The translations under genes and the position numbers were made by a program. From Brachybacterium phenoliresistens (lineage in GTDB: Bacteria > Actinomycetota > Actinomycetes > Actinomycetales > Dermabacteraceae), in contig NZ_KK069999.1 in the NCBI RefSeq assembly GCF_000576425.1, positions 47,530 to 111,529 on the forward strand: 64,000 nt of DNA, read 5' to 3'. This document shows positions 25,160-32,280 of this stretch, piece by piece; the first letter of the stretch is position 1, and the number at the start of each line of letters is the position of its first letter. The notes under the pieces are model-generated. The model had not been told where the DNA came from. It did not search any database and worked only from the letters and a program-made list of their open reading frames with translations.

Positions 25160-26521
25160 GTGCCCGATGCCGCCCCGACCAGCCCCGCCGCTCTCGAGCT
25201 GCTCCAGGACGAGGCCGTGCGCTTCACCCAGGAGCTGATCCGGATCGACACCACCACCTACGGCGGGGACGACCCGGCCACCTGGGGGCCCGGCGAGCGG
25301 GCGGCGGCGGAGTACGTCGCCGAGAGGCTGCGCGAGGTGGGGCTGGAGCCGCAGCTCGTCGAGGCGTTCCCGACCCGCACGAACGTGCACGTGCGCATCC
25401 CCGGGGCGGACCGCGCGCGGGGCGGCCTGGTGCTGCACGGGCACCTGGACGTCGTGCCCGCGCGCGCCGAGGACTGGTCGGTGGATCCCTTCGGCGGGGA
25501 GATCATCGACGGGATGATCCACGGCCGCGGCGCCGTGGACATGAAGGACATGCTGGGCATGATGCTCGCCGTGGTCCGCCACATGATGCGCGAGGGCATC
25601 ACCCCGCCGCGCGACCTGGTGGTCGTCTTCTTCGCCGACGAGGAGAACGCCTCCCAGCACGGCTCGCAGTGGGTCGTCGAGCACCACCCGGAGATCTTCG
25701 CCGGCTGCACCGAGGCCATCAGCGAGGTGGGCGGCTACTCGATCACCCTCCCGCAGCGCGAGGGCGGGCAGGACGTGCGCGCCTATCTCGTCCAGACGGC
25801 GGAGAAGGGCCTGGCCTGGGGCCGGCTGCGCGCCACGGGGCGGGCCAGCCACGGCTCGGTGCCGACCTCGCAGAACGCGATCGTGCGCCTCGCGGAGGCG
25901 ATCGCCCGGATCGACGCGCACCCCTTCGCCCACGAGTACATCGCCAGCGTGCGCGAGCTGTTCGACGGGGTCACCGAGATCACCGGCCAGGGCTGGGACG
26001 AGGAGGATCCCGAGGCCTTCCTGCCGCTGCTGGGCGGTGCCCGCCAGTTCGTGGCCGGCACCCTGCAGGACACCATGAACGTGACGATGCTGGAGGCGGG
26101 CTACAAGGTCAACGTGGTCCCGCAGACGGCGGAGGCCGGCATCGACTGCCGCTTCCTGCCCGGGCACGAGGAGCAGCTGATGTCGCTGCTGACGGAGCTG
26201 GCCGGGGAGCACGTCGAGGTGATCATCGACTACCGCTCGATCTCCGTGGAGTCCCCCTCCACCGGGCCGCTGGTCGAGGCGATGACCGCAGCGATCCAGG
26301 CGGAGGACCCGGGCGCCCGCGTGCTGCCGTACTGCCTCAGCGGCGGCACGGACAACAAGGCGCTGAGCACCCTGGGGATCCGCGGCTACGGCTTCGTGCC
26401 CCTGCAGCTGCCGGCCGATCTGGACTTCGCCCCGCTGTTCCACGGCGTCGACGAGAGGGTGCCGGTCGACGCGGTCCGCTTCGGGGCCCGGGTGCTGCTG
26501 GGGATGATCACCCGCTGCTGA
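25160..26521 (+). CDS. M20 family metallo-hydrolase
   Basis: This 453-residue enzyme has the di-zinc M20 layout: His95 and Asp97 in LHGHLDVVP, the bridging Asp127 in GRGAVDMKDM, the catalytic Glu pair 161-162 in FFADEENAS, a dimerisation domain from about 215, and a late His in LFHGVDERVP. Family members cleave dipeptides or acyl-amino acids (ArgE/DapE/peptidase); substrate is unknown here. It follows ltnD by 31 bases with a strong GAGGAGG 7 bases before GTG 25160, and it may extend the sugar-acid operon or be independent. Confidence 0.88.
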   Translation: MPDAAPTSPAALELLQDEAVRFTQELIRIDTTTYGGDDPATWGPGERAAAEYVAERLREVGLEPQLVEAFPTRTNVHVRIPGADRARGGLVLHGHLDVVPARAEDWSVDPFGGEIIDGMIHGRGAVDMKDMLGMMLAVVRHMMREGITPPRDLVVVFFADEENASQHGSQWVVEHHPEIFAGCTEAISEVGGYSITLPQREGGQDVRAYLVQTAEKGLAWGRLRATGRASHGSVPTSQNAIVRLAEAIARIDAHPFAHEYIASVRELFDGVTEITGQGWDEEDPEAFLPLLGGARQFVAGTLQDTMNVTMLEAGYKVNVVPQTAEAGIDCRFLPGHEEQLMSLLTELAGEHVEVIIDYRSISVESPSTGPLVEAMTAAIQAEDPGARVLPYCLSGGTDNKALSTLGIRGYGFVPLQLPADLDFAPLFHGVDERVPVDAVRFGARVLLGMITRC

Positions 26522-26530
26522 GCCGGCAGG

Positions 26531-27151
26531 TCAGGCCTCGGCGGCGGCGCGCTCGAGCAGATGCTCGACGAGGCTGCGGGCCCGCGCGCGGACCGTCTCG
26601 CGCGGGAGCGGCTCCTCGGCGATGAGCCAGGCGGACAGGGTCACGAAGATCCCGCCGCCCAGGAAGACGGCGCGGTCGCGCACGGTGCAGCCCGGAGGAT
26701 CCACCGGGGAGGCCTCGAGCACCACCTCGAAGCGGTCGGCGAGGGCGCGGACGATCACGCCGTCGACGGCGGCGGAGACCTTCCAGCGGCTCACGACGCG
26801 CACCAGGTCGCCGTGGTCGACGAGGGCGTCCAGCACCCGCAGGATGCTGCGGCGCGCCCGGTCGGGGGCGGGGAGGTCGGCGGCGGCATCGGCCGCGTCC
26901 TCCTCGGCGAGGGAGTCCAGGACGGGGACGATGAGCATCTTCGCCACGTCCTCGAGATCCGAGAAATGGGTGTAGAAGGCCGCACGCGAGATCCCGGCCT
27001 CCTTGGCGAGGGAGAACACGGTGATGTCGTCCCGACCCTCGGCCGCCAGACGCACCATGGCGTCCATCACGGCCTGGCGGGTGCGCGCCGGTCGGGGGTC
27101 TGCGGCCCGGGTCTTCTCTGGCTTCGGGTCGGAGGAGGAGGGGGACGGCAT
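26531..27151 (-). CDS. TetR family transcriptional regulator
   Basis: This 206-residue regulator has a TetR helix-turn-helix at about residues 24-70 (VMDAMVRLAAEGRDDITVFS, then LAKEAGISRAAFYTHFSDLE) and a ligand-binding C-terminal region. ATG 27151 sits six bases behind TACCAT, a leaderless arrangement, and a GGTATACC palindrome lies a few bases further upstream. No clear target gene adjoins it: the M20 gene converges and the lamin-tail gene runs toward it on the same strand, ending 90 bases upstream. Autoregulation through the palindrome is likely. Confidence 0.88.
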   Translation of the reverse strand: MPSPSSSDPKPEKTRAADPRPARTRQAVMDAMVRLAAEGRDDITVFSLAKEAGISRAAFYTHFSDLEDVAKMLIVPVLDSLAEEDAADAAADLPAPDRARRSILRVLDALVDHGDLVRVVSRWKVSAAVDGVIVRALADRFEVVLEASPVDPPGCTVRDRAVFLGGGIFVTLSAWLIAEEPLPRETVRARARSLVEHLLERAAAEA

Positions 27152-27157
27152 GACCTC

Positions 27158-27177
27158 ATGGTAGCCGTTGGTATACC
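27158..27177 (-). promoter_or_regulatory. tetR promoter (TACCAT) with GGTATACC palindrome
   Basis: On the minus strand TACCAT (27158-27163) is six bases before the tetR ATG. The eight-base palindrome GGTATACC (27170-27177) lies in the spacer, a position from which TetR could repress its own gene. Confidence 0.4.
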
Positions 27178-27240
27178 GATCATGCGAACAGGTGCCGCCG
27201 CCCGGTCGGATCGCCCTGCCACGGTGACCTGCACGGATGG

Positions 27241-28866
27241 TCAGGTACGGCGGCTGCAGCGGAGCATCCAGGCGCCGGAGGCCAGGGCCAGGAGGGCCAG
27301 GGCGCCGAGCGCGGCGGTCTCCGCGCCGGTCAGGGCGAGCGGCCCGGCGGGGGTCGGGGCGGCCGTCCCCGCGCCCGAGGGGACGGCGCCCGCTCCCGCG
27401 GCCGCATCGCCCGGGAGCGCCTGCTCCCCCGCGGCCGTCGCCGCCTCCGCATCGGCCGACGGGGAGGCCGACGGCCCGCCCGTGCCCTCCGCCGGGGCCA
27501 CCGGGGCGGCGGCGCGCTCGGGGACGAGGAGATCGGGCGCGGCGGACGCCGGCGCCGCGCCGGTCGCGGCGGACGCGGAGGCCCCGCCGCCGGCCGGCGG
27601 CGCGGCGGGATCCTCGAGCGCGCAGTCGTTCGGGGCGCCGGGCGTCGCGCTCGCCTGCGCCCGGAAGGCGCCGGCGCACAGGCCGAGGCTCGGCGCGACA
27701 TGGTCGATCCAGGACACCTCGCCCAGCCGGGACCCGTCGGGCGCGAGCAGCCGCACGGCGTCCTGCGCCCCGAGGTCGAAGCCGAGGTCGTCGCCGGCGA
27801 TCAGGAGCAGGCCGCCGGCGGCCACGACGGTCCCGTCCGGGATCTCGTGGGCGCGGGAGCCGTCGGCGGCGGTCACGACGTACCCGCCCAGATCGACGGG
27901 CGCCTCCCCGAGGTTCTTCAGCTCCACGAAGTCCTCGCCCTGGGAGCGGGCCTCGTGGAGGACCACGGGGGCGGCGCAGCGGTTGGCCTCGCCCTTGCTG
28001 GGGGCATCGCTCACCACGAGGTCGCCCGTGCCGTCGGGGCACCGCTGGAGGGACGGGCGGGCGTGCGCACCATCGGCCCAGCCGACCCGGTCGGCGAGGG
28101 TGCCCTCGGGGGTGTGCAGGCGCACGCCGCCGCCCGCGCCGAGGTCCATCCCCAGCTCCGGGCCGGCGAGCACCAGGTGCTCGCCGGGGGCGATCACGGT
28201 CCCGGCCGGGAGCACCGTGACGGCCGGGGAGTCCTCGTCCCGCAGCGACCAGTCGGTGAGGTCCACCGGCTCGGGGCCGATGTTCGTCAGCTCCACCCAG
28301 TCCCCGGGGTCGCCGCCGGCGGAGACGACTTCGTCGATGACGATCCAGTCCGCGCGCGCCGGCGGCTGCGTGGGGGCCGGGGGCTGCGCCTCCACGGGGA
28401 CGGGCGCGGCGTTCTCGGCACCGGGGGTCGGCTCCGAGGAGACCCGCAGTGCGCCGTCGACCACGATGTAGGTGGTCTCCGCCGGGGTGTCCCAGGTGAC
28501 GGCGTCGACCTCGGTGACGCCGTCGGGGAGGAACAGCCGCGCGCTGTCCGCGGAGCCCAGGCCGAAGTCGAAGCCGCCGTCCCCCTCGACGTCCTCCCCC
28601 GCGAGCAGGACGTGCGCGCCGGGGGCGATCACCGTGCCCGCCGGGACGGTCCAGTCGCGATCGTCCTGGTCGTCGCGCAGGTACCAGCCCGAGACGTCGA
28701 CCGGGTCGGTGCCGCGGTTGGTGATCTCGACCCAGTCGTGCCCGTCGCCGTCGGACTCCACCTCGCTGATGCGCACGTCCTGGCCCGGATCCGCCGTCGC
28801 CGGGGCGAGGCCGAGCGGGAGCACGAGCAGCGCCGCGAGGAGCAGCAGGTGGGAGGGGCGGGGCAC
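27241..28866 (-). CDS. lamin-tail-domain surface protein with LALTG sorting signal
   Basis: This 541-residue protein is predicted to be exported and wall-anchored. After a signal peptide (HLLLLAALLVLPLGLAPATA) come three lamin-tail-like beta domains, each with a ISEVE..G.DWVEITN or related WVELTN / FVELKN core and a 'W.LRD...VLPAGTVIAPG' repeat. A low-complexity Ala/Pro/Ser stretch follows, then LALTG (510-514), a hydrophobic helix and CSRRT, a sortase signal of the LAxTG type used by class E sortases. GTG 28866 has AGGAG eight bases upstream. Such proteins often accompany secreted nucleases, but none is adjacent. Confidence 0.85.
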   Translation of the reverse strand: MPRPSHLLLLAALLVLPLGLAPATADPGQDVRISEVESDGDGHDWVEITNRGTDPVDVSGWYLRDDQDDRDWTVPAGTVIAPGAHVLLAGEDVEGDGGFDFGLGSADSARLFLPDGVTEVDAVTWDTPAETTYIVVDGALRVSSEPTPGAENAAPVPVEAQPPAPTQPPARADWIVIDEVVSAGGDPGDWVELTNIGPEPVDLTDWSLRDEDSPAVTVLPAGTVIAPGEHLVLAGPELGMDLGAGGGVRLHTPEGTLADRVGWADGAHARPSLQRCPDGTGDLVVSDAPSKGEANRCAAPVVLHEARSQGEDFVELKNLGEAPVDLGGYVVTAADGSRAHEIPDGTVVAAGGLLLIAGDDLGFDLGAQDAVRLLAPDGSRLGEVSWIDHVAPSLGLCAGAFRAQASATPGAPNDCALEDPAAPPAGGGASASAATGAAPASAAPDLLVPERAAAPVAPAEGTGGPSASPSADAEAATAAGEQALPGDAAAGAGAVPSGAGTAAPTPAGPLALTGAETAALGALALLALASGAWMLRCSRRT

Positions 28867-28965
28867 GGGAGGCTCCTGGGAGGAGTCGGGGCGGGGAGGG
28901 ACGTCTGGGCACATCTGATCACCTCCCGGGCCGCGGCGCACCTCCTGCCCACGAGATGGCGCCCC

Positions 28966-30477
28966 TCAGCCCTCGCTGCCGCCGGGCAGGGCGGCCACCA
29001 GGTCGTACAGGGCCCGATGGGCGCTGCGGCGGGCCGCGTGGGCCGCGGCGGCGTCCTCCTGCGGGGCCGTGGCGCCGGCGCCGGGCCGGGCGCCCAGCGG
29101 CAGGATCCGGTGCGGGAGGTCCAGGGCGTCGGCCGCGGCGATCGCCGCGCCGACGAGCGCCGCCTCCCCGTCCTCGGCCGTCCGCACGGTGCGACCGGTG
29201 ACATCGGCGAGGATCCTCCGCCAGGGGGCGGACCGGGCTCCGCCGCCGACGACGACGAGCTCCTGCGTGCCGGCGTCCAGGCCGTGCGCGAGGGCGTGGG
29301 CGACCCCTTCGAGGACGGCGGCGTACAGGTCGATCCCGCGGGTGGTGGCATCGGCCCCGACGATCGCGGCGCGCAGCGCCTGGTCGCGCACCGGGAACCG
29401 CTCCCCGTGGATCGAGGGCAGGGCGAGCAGGCCCGAGGGCCCGCGACCGCGCTCCTGCGCGCGGCGCTCGAGCAGGGCATCGGCCCGGGCGGGGCCGGCC
29501 CCGTCGAGCAGGGCTTCCCGGCCCCAGGCGGCGGCGGAGCCCGCGGCCAGCAGCGCCGCGATCCGCAGCTCGGGCGCCGCGGCGTCCGGCCCGGGCAGGG
29601 CGAGGCGGTGCGCGGCGTCGCCGGGGGCGTCGGCCGGCTCCGCGGGAGCGACCCGGGCCAGCCAGCCGCTGGACCCGAGATAGGCGTAGGCGCTGCCGGG
29701 GTCGAGGCCGACGGTGCCGAGCGTGGTCGCGGCCGCGTCGCCGGGCGCCGTGACCACCGGGATGCCGGCGGGCAGGCCGAGCACGGCCGCGGCCCGCGCC
29801 CCGGTGCGCCCGACGAGCTCCCCGACCCGGGTGCTCCGGCGCGGCAGCAGGGACATCGGCAGCCCGGCGGCGGCGCACGCCTGCGCGTCCCAGTCGCGCC
29901 GGTCGAGGTCCAGCAGGCCGGCCGCGGAGGCGGTCGTGTCATCGACGTGGCGGCCCAGGCCCAGCGCCTGGACCAGGTGCCCGGCCGGTCCCAGCACGAT
30001 GCCGGCGGCGCGCCGGGCGAGACCGGGATCCTCCTCGAGGCGGCGCATCCACTGCGCCGGGATCGCCGTGGCGTCCTGCCGGGTGCCGGTGCGCTGCTCC
30101 CACCGCGGGTGGAGGCTGCGCAGCCGCTCGGCCTGCGCCGCGGAGCGCGTGTCGCTGTACAGCAGGGCGGGGCCGATGGCCTCCCCCTGCGCGTCCAGGA
30201 CCACGAGGTCCTGCATCTGGCCGGTGACGGCGAGCGCGGCGGGGCGCACCGGACCGGCGACCGCGAGCACCTCCTGGAGGCTCTCGCGCGCCGCCCGCAG
30301 CCAGTCCCGGGGATCCTGCTCGGCGGCCCCGGGGGCGGGGACGGCGGTGGGATACCCGGCCGATGCCCGCGCCGGCCGGCCCCCGCCTCCGCGCACGACC
30401 GCTCCGCGCAGGTCCAGCAGGGCGGCCTTCGCCCCCGACGTGCCGAGATCGAGGGCGAGGATCGCGGGATCGGCCAC
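28966..30477 (-). CDS. FGGY family carbohydrate kinase (xylulokinase-like)
   Basis: This 503-residue kinase has the N-terminal phosphate loop LALDLGTSGAKAALLDL, the substrate region TGQMQDLVVLD, the central PGDAAATTLGTV, and the C-terminal ATP motif ELVVVGGGARSAPWRRILAD. It phosphorylates a sugar or polyol; the family covers xylulose, glycerol, ribulose, gluconate and others. GTG 30477 is the only reasonable start before the domain. It stands alone, between a lamin-tail gene and a DUF4352-like gene, with no sugar transporter beside it, so no pathway can be named. Confidence 0.88.
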   Translation of the reverse strand: MADPAILALDLGTSGAKAALLDLRGAVVRGGGGRPARASAGYPTAVPAPGAAEQDPRDWLRAARESLQEVLAVAGPVRPAALAVTGQMQDLVVLDAQGEAIGPALLYSDTRSAAQAERLRSLHPRWEQRTGTRQDATAIPAQWMRRLEEDPGLARRAAGIVLGPAGHLVQALGLGRHVDDTTASAAGLLDLDRRDWDAQACAAAGLPMSLLPRRSTRVGELVGRTGARAAAVLGLPAGIPVVTAPGDAAATTLGTVGLDPGSAYAYLGSSGWLARVAPAEPADAPGDAAHRLALPGPDAAAPELRIAALLAAGSAAAWGREALLDGAGPARADALLERRAQERGRGPSGLLALPSIHGERFPVRDQALRAAIVGADATTRGIDLYAAVLEGVAHALAHGLDAGTQELVVVGGGARSAPWRRILADVTGRTVRTAEDGEAALVGAAIAAADALDLPHRILPLGARPGAGATAPQEDAAAAHAARRSAHRALYDLVAALPGGSEG

Positions 30478-30488
30478 GGCGCGCCCGA

Positions 30489-31301
30489 TCAGACGGCGGA
30501 GACGTAGAAGGACGGCTCCTCGAAGTCGTCCAGGGAGAAGACCTCGAAGCTCCCGGTCCCGACCGCGTCGGCGGGGATCTCGAAGGCCACGTCCCAGACG
30601 GTGCTCTGGCCGTCGGTCAGGGTGGCCACGTCGAGGATCGAGTTCTCCGTGACGGCGGGCGCCATGACGTACGCCTGGCCGTCCGCGGCGGTGAAGGAGA
30701 TGCTGGAGTCCCAGGCCGGGTCGGTCTCCCCCGAGCCGTGGTAGGTGTAGTCCACCGTGACCAGGATGTACTGGTTGCCGGCCTCCGCCGGCGTGAGGCT
30801 CGGGCTCACCTCCTGCAGCGCTGCGGTCGCGTCCCAGGTGACCTCGCCGAGCGTGACCTCCAGGGTGCCGCCGTCGACGGCGACGGGGAGGGTGGTGCCC
30901 ATCGGCAGCGGATCCTCGGAGGTGCCGTGCACGACCTCGCCCTCGCTGGTCCCGACCGCGATGGGCTCCGGATCCTCGTCGGTGCTGCCGAGGCCGCTCA
31001 GCGCGATGACGATCACCAGGATGATCACGAGCAGGACGGCGAGCACGCCGCATCCGCCGCAGCCGATCAGCGCCCACAGCTTCCCCTTCCCGCCGCCCTG
31101 GGAGGCCTGCGGGGCGGGGCCGCCGGGCGGCAGCGGGGCGGCGGTGTACTGCGGGGCCGGGGCGGCGCCGCCGTATCCCGGCGCGGGGGCCTCGTAGGAG
31201 GCCTGCGACCAGTCCTGCGGGTCGTAGCCGGAGTTCGCGGAGGAGCTCCCGGAGGGCTGCCCCCAGGGGTCGCTGCCGGGGTTCTGCGGGGGCTGGGTCA
31301 T
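30489..31301 (-). CDS. DUF4352-like membrane protein, MTQPPQNPG family
   Basis: This 270-residue protein has a Pro/Gln/Gly-rich cytoplasmic start (MTQPPQNPGSDPWGQ), then GKGKLWALIGCGGCGVLAVL and a strongly hydrophobic helix (about residues 75-100), then an extracellular domain of about 165 residues. That domain, with TLEVTLGEVTWDAT, NQYILVTVDYTYHGSG and WDVAFEIPADAV, resembles DUF4352 (telomeric-repeat-binding-factor-like immunoglobulin fold). Function is unknown. It shares its start, membrane segment and even leader sequence with the gene at 31450, but not its outer domain. Confidence 0.7.
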   Translation of the reverse strand: MTQPPQNPGSDPWGQPSGSSSANSGYDPQDWSQASYEAPAPGYGGAAPAPQYTAAPLPPGGPAPQASQGGGKGKLWALIGCGGCGVLAVLLVIILVIVIALSGLGSTDEDPEPIAVGTSEGEVVHGTSEDPLPMGTTLPVAVDGGTLEVTLGEVTWDATAALQEVSPSLTPAEAGNQYILVTVDYTYHGSGETDPAWDSSISFTAADGQAYVMAPAVTENSILDVATLTDGQSTVWDVAFEIPADAVGTGSFEVFSLDDFEEPSFYVSAV

Positions 31302-31377
31302 CGCGTGTCGCGACGCGCCTTCCGGCGGTCGCGCCTCCTCTCGGGGAGTTCTCGTCCGGGCGGTCCGGAACCCGGCC

Positions 31378-31383
31378 ATCGTA
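31378..31383 (-). promoter_or_regulatory. -10 box TACGAT before DUF4352-like gene
   Basis: On the minus strand TACGAT is followed by a leader of about 70 bases containing GAGAGGAGGCGCG. The paralogous gene at 32178 has the same kind of leader behind TAGGAT. Confidence 0.35.
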
Positions 31384-31394
31384 GGGGCAGCGAA

Positions 31395-31436
31395 GGAGCC
31401 CGGCCCATGGGGACAACTCCCCATCGACCGGGCTCC
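31395..31436 (-). terminator. hairpin downstream of EPETT-repeat gene
   Basis: A stem of GGAGCCCGG against CCGGGCTCC plus ATGGGGA against TCCCCAT, broken by a 3-base internal loop, closes on a four-base loop. It lies 14 bases behind the stop at 31450 on the minus strand. There is no T-tract, as is common in high-GC actinobacteria. Confidence 0.5.
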
Positions 31437-31449
31437 GCAGGACCGGGGA

Positions 31450-32178
31450 TCACATGGTCCAGTACACGTACCAGAGGCCGTCGCCCGCACGGATCATCTG
31501 GAAGTCGCTGCCGTACACGTCCAGCGTGATGATGCCGTCGTCGCCGACGGTGGAGGTGATGTCGTCCTCCGTGATGATCGTGGCCAGCAGCTTGATGCTC
31601 TCCACGTCCTCCGAGGAGGCGCTCGAGGTCATGCCGTCCGCGCACGCGCTCTGCTCGCCGCTGCTGAACGGCTCCTTGCTGGTCGGGTTGACCATGTAGG
31701 AGCAGGCCGTGGTGTAGTCCTCGTCGCCGAGGGCCGTGAGGAACTCGATGAACCGCGTCTTCGCCGCGGACTCGTCCTCGGCGGTGACGTCGCCGGTCGC
31801 CGCCGTGGTCTCCGCCGCGGTCGTCTCGGGCTCGGTCGTCTCCGGCTCGGTGGTCTCCGGCTCGGTGGTCTCGGGCTCGGTCGTCTCCGGCTCGGTGGTG
31901 ACGGTGGTCGGCGTGGGCGTCGGGTCGTCCCCGCCGTCGCGCAGCGCGAAGACGGCGACCAGGATGATCACGACGATCAGGGCGAGGACGCCGCAGCCGA
32001 CGCAGCCGATGATCGCCCACATCTTCCCCTTGCCGCCCCCGCCGGAGCCGGGGCCGGTGGCCGGGGAGGCGGGCGGGTACGAGCCCGCCGCGCCGGAGGG
32101 TGTGCCGTAGGCCGGAGGCGGTCCGGGCGGCTGCTGGCCCCAGGGCTCGCCGCCGGGGTTCTGAGGTGGCTGGGTCAT
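31450..32178 (-). CDS. membrane protein with EPETT repeats, MTQPPQNPG family
   Basis: This 242-residue protein starts MTQPPQNPGGEPWGQQ, continues through a Pro/Gly-rich stretch to GKGKMWAIIGCVGCGVLAL and one TM helix, and then has a Thr/Glu linker of five EPETT units. The C-terminal domain of about 105 residues (ESAAKTRFIEFLTALGDEDY, then YTTACSYM and DFQMIRAGDGLWYVYW) looks like the NTF2-like DUF4878/lumazine type. Function is unknown. The linker is encoded by a 15-bp tandem repeat that could vary in copy number. ATG 32178 is chosen because of the match to the paralogue; an in-frame ATG lies 21 bases upstream. Confidence 0.72.
   Translation of the reverse strand: MTQPPQNPGGEPWGQQPPGPPPAYGTPSGAAGSYPPASPATGPGSGGGGKGKMWAIIGCVGCGVLALIVVIILVAVFALRDGGDDPTPTPTTVTTEPETTEPETTEPETTEPETTEPETTAAETTAATGDVTAEDESAAKTRFIEFLTALGDEDYTTACSYMVNPTSKEPFSSGEQSACADGMTSSASSEDVESIKLLATIITEDDITSTVGDDGIITLDVYGSDFQMIRAGDGLWYVYWTM
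31823..31897 (-). repeat. tandem repeat, five 15-bp units encoding EPETT
   Basis: Five adjacent 15-base units, alternating GTCTCGGGCTCGGTC and GTCTCCGGCTCGGTG on the plus strand, encode the Thr/Glu linker. A multiple-of-three unit allows copy number change without loss of frame. Confidence 0.9.
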
Positions 32179-32258
32179 GGTCGCCGCGACGCCCCCCACC
32201 GGGCGCCGCGCCTCCTCTCACGGGAAGGGGATGGATCCGGTCTGTCCGGACTGACCCC

Positions 32259-32264
32259 ATCCTA
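32259..32264 (-). promoter_or_regulatory. -10 box TAGGAT before EPETT-repeat gene
   Basis: On the minus strand TAGGAT precedes a leader of about 75 bases with GTGAGAGGAGGCGCGG, similar to the leader of the paralogue at 31301. Confidence 0.35.
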
Positions 32265-32280
32265 CGGGGACCTGCGCGGT

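Noticed and set aside
31823..31897. The 15-bp repeat as a CRISPR-like array
   Set aside because: The units are adjacent without spacers and lie in frame inside a coding sequence.
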